DNA of 64,000 nt, taken from Prevotella sp. Lineage in GTDB: Bacteria; Bacteroidota; Bacteroidia; Bacteroidales; Bacteroidaceae. The stretch lies in assembly GCA_024682415.1 (NCBI GenBank), contig JAIKZG010000009.1, forward strand, positions 1-64,000, written 5' to 3'. The position numbers and the translations under genes are program-made. Below, piece after piece: positions 36,186-44,653 of the stretch (position 1 is the first letter of the stretch; each line of letters starts with the position of its first letter). The notes beneath the pieces are model-generated. The model saw nothing but the letters and a program-made list of their open reading frames with translations, was not told the origin of the DNA and did no database searches.

Positions 36186-36406
36186 GTAACTTATTGATAA
36201 TCAATTAGTTACGAGTAATATTTCTTTATTTTGTCAGAATTTATTTATTTCTGTATCTTTACAAAAGTAGTGTAACGTATTGATATTCAATACATTACAA
36301 AATTATAAATATCTAAATTTTGCATATACATACATTAATATTTATGCAGTGTGGATTTTAACATTTTATTAACATAGTTATAACCGATTGATATTTAGGA
36401 AGTTAT
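36186..36406. promoter_or_regulatory. Three 27-bp imperfect palindromes (candidate operators/iterons)
   Basis: Left arms GTAACTTATTGAT, GTAACGTATTGAT and ATAACCGATTGAT, right arms near-complementary (ending GTTAC, ATTAC, GTTAT). Copies start at 36186, 36272 and 36380. Equal length and dyad symmetry suggest binding of a dimeric phage repressor or initiator. Confidence 0.6.
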
Positions 36407-37965
36407 GGAAGTTTAGGCAGTTTGGCAGCGTGAAAACGGGGCGGCGATTACCTTTGCGATGAAAAAACTATACGAAAAATTTAACGAAATAGCACTTTAA
36501 ATCAACGTATTTTGCCATATTCCATTAATATGCAAAACTTAAAAAATAAACTATTTTTTGATATTTTGCGTTTAAACGAGCAAAGCGATATTTTCGTATT
36601 TACTTAATATTATTACTATAATATGAAGTGGTTTAATGTAGTGATATTCAGATACTTAGCTATTATAGGTATGTTTCACAATATTTTGCCGTGAAACACC
36701 CCGTATCCCCCCCCTAATATGTACTAAAAAATCTGCGTAGTGACCACATCTAAAAATTTTTTTTCTCCCATTTTTAATGACCCATACCCCCGATGGGGGT
36801 TTCGGGACGAGTGGGTCAAGAGGCTTAGGATAAGCATATAGAAGCCAAATTTCGGCATTTCGCCATTCAGGCTAATAATTCACCACCTTATATATAATAG
36901 TGCCATTTCGGGGGTTTTATTAAGGTTGATTTCGGGTTGAAGCAAATCTGTGTGGGGAGGGGGGGGGCGTATAGGTTAGCACATATAGTCATTGCCTCAC
37001 TGGCTCACTGGCCCACCGCCCATTGCCCTGCTGAGCTTTCGGCCCGATCTCCTGATGGCACATCTATCAAGGAGGAATGGCATTAATTGCAGAATCCCAC
37101 CATGCCATAAAAGGCAAATATCCTCATTCTCTGTTTCTTAATTATTTACAAAATTCAAGTTACACACTTTTGTGCACAATTATTTTCGCACTTTGTGTAC
37201 TTTGTGCGCAAATTTGTAGCGATTTCAGAAAAATCTGACACTTTGCTAACTAAAACGGCAAAAATCTATCAAAACGTAAGGTTAAATCCATTAACGCAAA
37301 TTTATTTACAATTAACAATCGTTCACAAAAAATCTTGCACACAAAGAGGTTGTGATTTTTTACTTTTTGAGTAAAATTTGACGTTACACATAAAATTCTA
37401 ATTCTGTGTACAGATTTTGCGTACTCGTAACTCGTTGATTATTAATAGATATACATAATGTACACAAATACACAATAGTTTATATAACATTATAAATTAT
37501 AAATGAATAATATGTTAATATATATATAATTATTAATAGTTATTAACGCGCGCGAGGGGAATATAGGGGGATATAACGATATATATATTATAGAGTTTTG
37601 CGTTTTGTGTCGTTTTTGTGTTTCTCGTGTATGACTTTCTGACTTCCTTTCTCTGTATGGGCATTAGCGAGTGTGCACAAAACTTGTACACGAAATTGAG
37701 ATTTTTGAATTATCTGCAAAATTGGCGTTTCTGATTTATTTACATACTTCTCTCCTCATCAAGATGTGCCCCTCGCCGCCTGTGTGCTCATGTCCGCACG
37801 CTCATGCCTACACCTGCCTGCGTCCGCACTCGCCTAAGCACACACGTTAGGTTATTATATATATAACGCGTGCGCCCACCTAACCGCACTTTCCCCTCTC
37901 TGGTTTGCTTTTAAAGAAAAACATTCTATAATTACGCTTCTTTTAGGAAAATAATTCTAAAAACA

Positions 37966-37997
37966 TTTGGAATATAAGATTTTTATGTGTACTTTTG
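37966..37997 (+). promoter_or_regulatory. Bacteroidota-type promoter for the replication genes
   Basis: TTTG (37966-37969), 20 bp, TACTTTTG (37990-37997). Predicted start near 38004, 16 nt before the ATG at 38020. Confidence 0.8.
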
Positions 37998-38019
37998 CGA
38001 TATAATCAATATTTTTAAG

Positions 38020-39579
38020 ATGGAAAAAGCCGATCTTATATTTCATAACTTTCAGAACTTAGCCCTAAGCTGTATCGAGTGCAGCTTAGAGCCGTTCCGC
38101 GGTGTATGGGGTAGATACGGCACTAAGGCGTTCACGGAAAAGAGCACCGAGTTTGGCAAGGTGATGATGTTGATTGCTAAGAAAAGCGATTTGCGCTATG
38201 CCGACATGATGTATTATATTTATGACGGTGAAACTTACGTTCCGCTTGATGAGAGTGACATCAGAATGGGCTATGAGCTTCTTATCCTGCATTATGGCAT
38301 TGCGAACTACATGACAAAGGTTTCCAATATCGCGAACTTTATCATGATGACTGTCAAGAGCTACAATAAGATGGAGCGTTATGAGCGTTATTTGGCGTTT
38401 CCCAATGGTGTGCTTGATTTGGATAGTTTGGAGTTCCATAAGGAGTTTTCTAAAGACTATCATGTAATCAGACGCTTGCCGTACAAATACAATCCGAAAG
38501 CTAAATGCGGTCGTTTCTTCGCTTTCTTGGGCGATGTAGTGCCATCTAAAACGCAGCGAGAGGTCTTGCAGATGTACCTCGGTTTGGCTCTCACGCAGCG
38601 CGATATGGTGTTCAAGGACAAGAACGGTGCTTACTTCGAGCGTCCTATTTGTCTGTTCCTGTATGGTCGTGGCGATTGTGGCCGTGGTGTATTGAAGCAC
38701 GTCGTTGAGGGTGTCCTCGGTGCTGAGGGTGTCACCTCGTATGATTACAAGTCATTCAGCAATTCGGGCCGCATACCGTCTACCAACCGCAGACTGATGC
38801 ACAGCGCGATGCTGAACTGGGCTACCGACACTCGCTGTATTGACTTCCGCAAGCATCATCCGAGCTTGTTTAAGCAGATAATCTGCGGTAAGCCTGTGCC
38901 TGAAAAGATGATGGGCAATACGATTAAGTACAGTCCATCGCTTCCGTTTATGGTGTTCGCTGTTGATGATTTGCCGGAGAGAGGAACGAGAAATGACGCT
39001 TTCTTGCGTGACATTCAGCTGATTTCGTTCTCTACTATCCCTGCCGACAAGCGCAACCCGAATTTGGCTCTGAACTTGTGTGGCGAATATCCGGGCGTGC
39101 TGAACTGGATAATCAACGGTGCTAAGAAGATACGCGAGAATAAGTTTGTGTTCCCTCGTGCGGACGAAACTTTCATGCGCTACATTTCTGTGCGTCTTCG
39201 CAAAGAGCCTGTGTCTGCATGGGTTGAAACTTATGGTATTCGCCCTGTGCCGCTTGCCCCGAATGAAACAGGTGTGCTTCTTAAAGTGCAATTCTTGCTT
39301 GATAGCATAAATCGCTATCTTCGTGAGAATGGCGCGCCGGAGATTAAGGATAAGATGCTCGCTAAGCGACTGCGCGAAGCCGGCTTCTTGCCGCACCGCA
39401 AAACTGCCGGGCTGTACTTTAAGCTTTATGGCGCAACGAGCAAGTCATTGCGTTCTGCCATCAGAATTTGTGATATGGATAAGCGTATAATCAACAACGT
39501 CGCTGCCTGTATTGATGCGGACTTAGATAGTGCCGATGAAGTCGAGGGCGCGGACGAATATGATGATTACGATGAATAA
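38020..39579 (+). CDS. Phage P4/D5-type primase-helicase with altered Walker A
   Basis: 519 aa from ATG 38020, just after the promoter. Architecture matches the C-terminal half of P4/D5 proteins: an accessory domain (1-200), then an SF3 helicase domain with Walker A-like GRGDCGRG (216-223), sensor-type MVFAVDDLPERGTRND and arginine-finger-like DAFLRDIQLISF, ending in an acidic tail. The invariant Walker A lysine is Arg222 and the usual motif C Asn is Asp. It should unwind the phage origin. Loss of the Lys may weaken ATPase activity. Confidence 0.75.
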   Translation: MEKADLIFHNFQNLALSCIECSLEPFRGVWGRYGTKAFTEKSTEFGKVMMLIAKKSDLRYADMMYYIYDGETYVPLDESDIRMGYELLILHYGIANYMTKVSNIANFIMMTVKSYNKMERYERYLAFPNGVLDLDSLEFHKEFSKDYHVIRRLPYKYNPKAKCGRFFAFLGDVVPSKTQREVLQMYLGLALTQRDMVFKDKNGAYFERPICLFLYGRGDCGRGVLKHVVEGVLGAEGVTSYDYKSFSNSGRIPSTNRRLMHSAMLNWATDTRCIDFRKHHPSLFKQIICGKPVPEKMMGNTIKYSPSLPFMVFAVDDLPERGTRNDAFLRDIQLISFSTIPADKRNPNLALNLCGEYPGVLNWIINGAKKIRENKFVFPRADETFMRYISVRLRKEPVSAWVETYGIRPVPLAPNETGVLLKVQFLLDSINRYLRENGAPEIKDKMLAKRLREAGFLPHRKTAGLYFKLYGATSKSLRSAIRICDMDKRIINNVAACIDADLDSADEVEGADEYDDYDE

Positions 39580-39603
39580 TAACGAAATAAATAATTTAAA
39601 ATC

Positions 39604-39885
39604 ATGAAACATAATCAAGGAGAATTTGTCGGCTTCTACGAGAATGGCAAGCTTGTAAATGGTGTTTTGAAAACATTCGGCGTGCGTGAGTGTATTGTTG
39701 TGCTTGATGACAATACTGAATGCGCAGTTCCTTATTCTGCTCTACGCTTTACAGGCAAGTTTAAGAAAAAGACTGCAGTGGCCGCTGCACCAGCAGATGA
39801 TGCACCAGCAGATGATGCACCAGCAGATGATGCACCAGTGGCCGATGAGCCAAAGAAGCGTGGTCGTAAGAAAGTTGAGGACTAA
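39604..39885 (+). CDS. Small protein with Ala-Asp repeats and AT-hook-like end
   Basis: 93 aa. A beta N-terminal part is followed by three tandem PADDA units encoded by a 15-bp repeat (about 39787-39836) and the tail KKRGRKK, an AT-hook-like DNA-binding motif. Downstream of the helicase gene in the same operon. It may bind the AT-rich origin (inference). Confidence 0.65.
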   Translation: MKHNQGEFVGFYENGKLVNGVLKTFGVRECIVVLDDNTECAVPYSALRFTGKFKKKTAVAAAPADDAPADDAPADDAPVADEPKKRGRKKVED

Positions 39886-39897
39886 TATTTGTTTGCC

Positions 39898-40422
39898 ATG
39901 ATACCATACGGACGAAAAATCGAAGTCGGCAATTTCTACTTGTTGAAACGCACAAAGGCTCTTAGTAAGTCTGATTTGGCGAAGCTAAGAGCCGAGAATG
40001 GCGTTCCTGCTGATTTGAAGAAGCAGGTATCGCGTCAGGGCTTGCCGTATATTGTCGTTTCTGCTAAGAGCGGAATATGGCAGATTGAGTATTCTTACCT
40101 TACGAGCGTTTATCATTTCATAGACAATTGCAAGTTAAATGAGAATGGTGAGATTGTGGAGGAATATAAAAATACGCTACACAACTATTTCTGCGTGATT
40201 TTTGGCACTTCTACCATCTTGGGTGATAATCTGTACTATCGCGAGATAAACGACGCGATATGCGGATTTATGACGCGTTCTGCCGTTCAACATCAGGTTT
40301 CCGATGAAGAAGACTCTAAAATCTTGGCAGAAGAACAGAAAAAGTTCATGGAACAGGAGAAATTGTCTAAGATTGCATCTGACCTTAAAGACACATTTGA
40401 GAAAGGAGCTGAAAATGAGTAA
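39898..40422 (+). CDS. Hypothetical replication-cluster protein
   Basis: 174 aa from ATG 39898. Basic N-terminus (RKIEVGNFYLLKRTKALSKSDLAKLR), helical acidic C-terminus. Overlaps the next gene by eight bases. Not recognised. Confidence 0.65.
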   Translation: MIPYGRKIEVGNFYLLKRTKALSKSDLAKLRAENGVPADLKKQVSRQGLPYIVVSAKSGIWQIEYSYLTSVYHFIDNCKLNENGEIVEEYKNTLHNYFCVIFGTSTILGDNLYYREINDAICGFMTRSAVQHQVSDEEDSKILAEEQKKFMEQEKLSKIASDLKDTFEKGAENE

Positions 40423-40621
40423 AGACGGTATTGCTACACTGACTGAAAAAATTGAGGACTATACAGTAATGTCACATTTTATCGCGAATGTTGCGGTTGC
40501 GTTGAGCAGGGGCATTGGACTGCCAAATTTTATTAATATGCTACATGACTCCGCAATATCGAATGATATGTCTATTATCTGTACGGAAATCAGTAAACTG
40601 CGAAATAAAAATAATGATTGA
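40415..40621 (+). CDS. Small hypothetical protein
   Basis: 68 aa. The ATG at 40415 is preceded by GAAAGGAG, a good Shine-Dalgarno, inside the end of the previous gene. Helical, with a hydrophobic middle. Not recognised. Confidence 0.6.
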   Translation: MSKDGIATLTEKIEDYTVMSHFIANVAVALSRGIGLPNFINMLHDSAISNDMSIICTEISKLRNKNND

Positions 40622-40706
40622 TATTTAGTTTGTTTATTATCTTTGTCTTATGTTTAGGGGGAATGTCGTTCTCTTGACTTAATTCTTAAACGTATATTTT
40701 TGTGTT

Positions 40707-40745
40707 TGCGCGAACTCGTGATACCCATGAGTCCGCGCATTTCTT
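40707..40745. terminator. Terminator between the replication operon and the integrase
   Basis: TGCGCG (40707-40712) pairs with CGCGCA (40734-40739), continued by an inner ACTCgTG/CAtGAGT helix, with a T-rich run to the right. Likely serves converging transcripts. Confidence 0.75.
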
Positions 40746-42008
40746 TTACTTCTTTCCGTATAAGACAAAATCTATTACTTTTCTGTTTGCAGCGTCTACC
40801 TTTCTTTGGTCAAACTCAATGTAAATATCTGTTACGCTGTTTCCTCCATGGCCGAGAGCTGCCGCTATGGTTTCTTTTGGTATATCGAGGGAAGCTGCGA
40901 TTGTCGCCCATGAGTGACGTGCGTAATATGTTGTGAGAGCTTCGTATTTTGTGTTGTATCTCCTTATCTGTCGTTTCTTTCCGAGTCTTGTGACGTTCGT
41001 GATATTGAGGTAGCCTGTGTACATCTGCAGTCTGGAATTGACGAACTTTGTTATTTCCTTGCTGCTCTTTACCGTGTCGAGCAGGTTCAATAGATGTGTC
41101 TTACCTCTGTATTTGTTGATGATGTTCATTGCTTCAGGCTCAACCTTGATAGAGTAGAACCGGTGTGTCTTTGCTCTGTTGTACTCTATGCGTCCGTTGC
41201 TGATGTCCGTAAGATTACACAGATCGACGGTGTTGATACCAATGAGTAAGAATGTGAGCTTGAACATATCGAGGGCTTTTTGTATGCTTGCGTTCTCTTC
41301 ATGTTCCTCAAAAATCTCTCGAATATATTCTGCCGGGATGTTTCTCTTGCGCGTCTGTGTATTCCTTATCTTGAATTTCCTAAATGGATATACCGTGATG
41401 ATTTCGTTGTCTATAGCGTCATTGAATACAGCTCTGATGTTTCGCAGGTGTATATTTCTCGCATTCACAGATGGTGACGTTGCTTCCATGGCATTGAAGA
41501 AACGTTCGAGCCATTCTTTGTTGATGTCCGAGAATGTGAGCTTTTCGGCATTGGGGTCAAACTTCTGTATGGCTCTCCATGTCTGCTTGTACAAATCCTG
41601 TGTGCGCTGATTGGGGTGCAGGCTAACGAAGCGGTCGAGGTTTTCTTTGAATATGTCTTTCGGCTTATTCTCCTCAGCTTCTTTCTTTTCTTTCAGTTCG
41701 GGATTTAGCTCTTCCTGTATGTAGTGCTTCACTTCCGTGACGTTCATTTCAGCAAGTGTGCCGGCATTCAGTGCAGATAGCGCAATATTCTGAATACGAA
41801 TATGGAGATTGTCGAGAAGCATATTGAGTGTATTGCGGTCTTTTCGGTTGATGACCTTACAATTTATCTCGTCCCATTCATTCGTATGTAGATATACGGA
41901 TGTGGGAATCTGTGCGCATTTACCTTTGTAATATATTAGTATGCGTACTCCGAAAGAGCCGTCCTTTGTTGGCTTCCTCGTATCAAGTTTCTTTTTAATT
42001 GACAGCAT
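40746..42008 (-). CDS. int: Tyrosine integrase at the prophage boundary
   Basis: 420 aa from ATG 42008. The N-terminal arm-binding domain starts MLSIKKKLDTRK, a core-binding domain follows (about 115-215), then the catalytic domain with R364 (YYARHSW), H387 (LGHGG) and nucleophile Y396 (DIYIEFD). The first catalytic Arg is not at its usual place (LIGINTVDL), as in some Bacteroidota integrases. It lies 154 bp from tRNA-Pro, the inferred attachment gene. Confidence 0.85.
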   Translation of the reverse strand: MLSIKKKLDTRKPTKDGSFGVRILIYYKGKCAQIPTSVYLHTNEWDEINCKVINRKDRNTLNMLLDNLHIRIQNIALSALNAGTLAEMNVTEVKHYIQEELNPELKEKKEAEENKPKDIFKENLDRFVSLHPNQRTQDLYKQTWRAIQKFDPNAEKLTFSDINKEWLERFFNAMEATSPSVNARNIHLRNIRAVFNDAIDNEIITVYPFRKFKIRNTQTRKRNIPAEYIREIFEEHEENASIQKALDMFKLTFLLIGINTVDLCNLTDISNGRIEYNRAKTHRFYSIKVEPEAMNIINKYRGKTHLLNLLDTVKSSKEITKFVNSRLQMYTGYLNITNVTRLGKKRQIRRYNTKYEALTTYYARHSWATIAASLDIPKETIAAALGHGGNSVTDIYIEFDQRKVDAANRKVIDFVLYGKK

Positions 42009-42019
42009 GATTTTGTGTT

Positions 42020-42085
42020 TGGTGCAAGTATAGTGCAAGTAATACGATGCAAAATGATGCAAAATGACGCATTGTGACGCATAAA
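42020..42085. promoter_or_regulatory. Short direct repeats upstream of the integrase
   Basis: Six related words at about 10-12-bp spacing: GTGCAAGTA twice, GATGCAAAAT twice, GACGCATTGT and GACGCATAAA. Between the integrase start and tRNA-Pro, so candidate integrase arm sites or autoregulatory operators. Confidence 0.5.
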
Positions 42086-42161
42086 ATTTGTTAAAATCCG
42101 CAAGGTATTAATTTTGCTACTAAACTTGTAATTAACTGATTTTCAATACCTTTGGGAGTTG

Positions 42162-42234
42162 TCGGGATTACTGGACTCGAACCAGCGACCTCACGCCCCC
42201 CAGACGCGTGCGCTACCAACTGCGCTAAATCCCG
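42162..42234 (-). tRNA. tRNA-Pro (anticodon GGG)
   Basis: 73 nt with a 7-bp acceptor stem (CGGGATT/AATCCCG), D-arm GCGC, anticodon loop CTGGGGG, T-arm with TTCGAGT and discriminator A. CCA is not encoded. The 3' end faces the integrase, the usual setting for a phage attachment site in a tRNA 3' end. Confidence 0.95.
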
Positions 42235-42321
42235 AACAAATTTGTAAATTTGCGTGTGCAAAGGTATTAATAAAAAATGATGTTTGCAAATCTCGCGCAA
42301 GAATAGTGCTGGTATTTTTAT

Positions 42322-42741
42322 CTATTTTCGCTGAAAAATCAAGCTTTTCGGCATTTTTACCCATTTGCGATTGCGCGCAATCTTCAATGTGCTGCCCTCA
42401 AGCTGCTTTAGCTCAAATGTGGAATCACTTGTCTGAGTGAGAGATGCTTCCAAGTCTTCGCTGCCGTAATCATTAGTGATGGCGAGGTGGGCAGACTTGC
42501 CTTTAACGTCGGCTGAAGTGAACAGCCATTTTCTGCCGTCGTGCTTATCGCCGAAATATCCAGCCACTTCTCCTAATATCTCCTGACCGGGAACAAGAAT
42601 CTTCTGGGTATAGAAGTCCATTTGAATGTAGACTTCATACTCCTTATTATATATATAGCCCTTGAATGGCTTTGCATTGGTCTGAGCGAAGCCGATAATG
42701 GTCTGCGAAGCAAATAATAGTGAAAATATAAACTTTTTCAT
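42322..42741 (-). CDS. Secreted small protein
   Basis: 139 aa with a clear signal peptide (MKKFIFSLLFASQTIIGFAQ), then a beta-rich domain of unknown function (YNKEYEVYIQMDFYTQKILV). First host gene past the prophage. A perfect TATCTTTG -7 box lies upstream (42812-42805). Confidence 0.7.
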   Translation of the reverse strand: MKKFIFSLLFASQTIIGFAQTNAKPFKGYIYNKEYEVYIQMDFYTQKILVPGQEILGEVAGYFGDKHDGRKWLFTSADVKGKSAHLAITNDYGSEDLEASLTQTSDSTFELKQLEGSTLKIARNRKWVKMPKSLIFQRK

Positions 42742-42804
42742 TTCTTTGTTTTGACTTTAATCAATTAATTGAGAATGAAATTTTGATATTAATCAAGTAT
42801 GTTA

Positions 42805-42812
42805 CAAAGATA
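42805..42812 (-). promoter_or_regulatory. -7 box for the secreted protein gene
   Basis: TATCTTTG on the minus strand. A TTTG lies 24 bp upstream (42840-42837), longer than the ideal spacing. A divergent TATCTTTG at 42890-42897 probably serves glycogen synthase. Confidence 0.55.
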
Positions 42813-42934
42813 TGTTTTTTTATGATAATCTTTCTACAAAATGGGCATTTTTTTTGAGCTTAAAATGGGGACGGCTGCTTTTTTTTACTTATCTTTGCTG
42901 AAAAGAATACAAAACTAATAAAGGATTGAAAAGT

Positions 42935-44593
42935 ATGTTATTTCCTGATTATATATTTGAGTCGAGTTGGGAAGTGTGCAACAAAGTAGGCGGTATATAC
43001 ACCGTTCTTTCAACACGCGCCAAGACTCTGCAAGACCGACTGAGGGATCATATCATATTTATAGGCCCTGACTTTGATGATAATGAGAATAATCCTTATT
43101 TCAAAGAGGATGAGTCGCTGTTTAAAGATTGGAAAAACAATGCTGTAAACGCCGGACTGAATATTAGAATCGGGCGCTGGAACGTGCCCGGAGAACCTAT
43201 CGCAATACTTGTAGACTCAACTCCTTTTTACGAAAACAGAGATAGAATTTACGCAAGGCTGTGGGAGCTATACAAGGTGGATAGTCTGCATGGATATGGC
43301 GACTATGATGAGGCTAATATGTTTTCATTGGCGGCAGCAAAGGTGGTAGAGAGTTTTTATAATTACTATCTCAATACCGCTAATGGTAAAAATACTCCTA
43401 AGGTGGTTTATCATGGTAATGAGTGGATGGCATGCCTCGGCTTGCTTTATATAAACCACAGATTACCACAGATAGGCACAATATTCACTACTCATGCCAC
43501 AAGCATAGGACGCAGCATTGCAGGCAATAATAAGCCTTTATATCAATATCTGCATGATTATAACGGCGACCAAATGGCAGCCGAACTTAATATGGAGAGC
43601 AAGCATTCTATAGAAAAGCAGACTGCATGGAATGTGGATTGCTTCACTACGGTGAGCGATATTACCGCCGTGGAATGTGAGGAATTGCTCGATAAGCCTG
43701 TGGATGTGGTTTTGCCAAATGGTTTTGAGGATTCTTTTGTGCCGAAGGGCAACGCTTTCATCGCAAAGAGAAAGGCAGCGCGCAAAACAATGCTGAAAGT
43801 GGCAAATGCCTTGCTCGGTGAGGAATTTGATGATAACACGTTGATAATCGCGACAAGCGGAAGATATGAATTCCGCAACAAAGGTATTGATGTGTTTATA
43901 GAGTCGCTGAATCAGCTGCGCCACGACAATAGGTTGAAGCGTAAGGTGGTAGCTTTCGTGGAAGTGCCGGGATGGATAGCTGGTCCGCGTAAGGATTTGC
44001 AGGAACGACTTGAAAGCAAACGCAAATTCACTTCGCCGTTGCCAAATCCTATCGTGACTCATGAACTGCATGAGCCAGACAATGACCGCGCAACGGGAAT
44101 GATGCGCTATCATGGCATAGGAAATGAGAAAGGAGATATGGTGAAAGTGATATTCGTGCCATGTTATCTCGATGGTAATGACGGAATATTCAATACTCCT
44201 TATTATAATCTCATGCCGGGCAACGATCTCTGCGTGTTCCCGTCGTATTATGAGCCATGGGGATATACTCCATTGGAAGCTGTAGCTTTCAAAGTGCCTT
44301 GTATCACGACAAATCTCGCTGGCTTTGGTCTGTGGGCAAGAAAGGTGCTTGGCGATAAATGCAGCATAGAAAATGGCGTGGAAGTGGTAGACAGAGATGA
44401 CTACAACTACTTTGAGGTGACAGATAAAATAAAGAATACTATATTGAGATTCTCATTGCTTGACGCGAAGAAAACTGATGTTGCCTGCAAGGCGGCCGGT
44501 CAGCTTTCAAAGGCGGCATTGTGGAATAAGTTTATAGAGTATTATTATAAGGCTTACGACATCGCTCTGACTAAGGCTTCGAAAAGAAAATAA
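42935..44593 (+). CDS. Glycogen synthase, GT3-like
   Basis: 552 aa from ATG 42935. Family features: FESSWEVCNKVGGIYTVLSTRA near the N-terminus, the TTHATSIGRS block, and the C-terminal FPSYYEPWGYTPLEAVAFK block with the catalytic Glu residues. It transfers glucose from a nucleotide sugar to glycogen chain ends. Followed by an alpha-glucan phosphorylase, so this is a glycogen turnover unit. The eukaryote-like GT3 type is typical of Bacteroidota. Confidence 0.85.
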   Translation: MLFPDYIFESSWEVCNKVGGIYTVLSTRAKTLQDRLRDHIIFIGPDFDDNENNPYFKEDESLFKDWKNNAVNAGLNIRIGRWNVPGEPIAILVDSTPFYENRDRIYARLWELYKVDSLHGYGDYDEANMFSLAAAKVVESFYNYYLNTANGKNTPKVVYHGNEWMACLGLLYINHRLPQIGTIFTTHATSIGRSIAGNNKPLYQYLHDYNGDQMAAELNMESKHSIEKQTAWNVDCFTTVSDITAVECEELLDKPVDVVLPNGFEDSFVPKGNAFIAKRKAARKTMLKVANALLGEEFDDNTLIIATSGRYEFRNKGIDVFIESLNQLRHDNRLKRKVVAFVEVPGWIAGPRKDLQERLESKRKFTSPLPNPIVTHELHEPDNDRATGMMRYHGIGNEKGDMVKVIFVPCYLDGNDGIFNTPYYNLMPGNDLCVFPSYYEPWGYTPLEAVAFKVPCITTNLAGFGLWARKVLGDKCSIENGVEVVDRDDYNYFEVTDKIKNTILRFSLLDAKKTDVACKAAGQLSKAALWNKFIEYYYKAYDIALTKASKRK

Positions 44594-44653
44594 AATTCAG
44601 TCGATGTAGTGTGAAATTTCGGTAGATAATAACTAATTTAATAAGTAATAATT

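Larger units (their letters stand above)
35985..38019. other. 2-kb AT-rich non-coding control/origin-like region
   Basis: No ORF with coding character. It contains three 27-bp imperfect palindromes (36186-36212, 36272-36298, 36380-36406) and a half-site at 37427, G- and C-tracts near 36705-36720 and 36957-36969, a CCCCCgatGGGGG hairpin near 36787, many GTGTAC/GTGCACAAA words at 37150-37700 and long TA runs (37500-37590, 37853-37868). The helicase gene promoter is at its right end. An origin and operator function is inferred. Confidence 0.5.

Noticed and set aside
38086..39396. Two minus-strand ORFs of about 210 aa within the helicase gene
   Set aside because: Antisense shadows of a clearly coding frame with promoter and conserved motifs.
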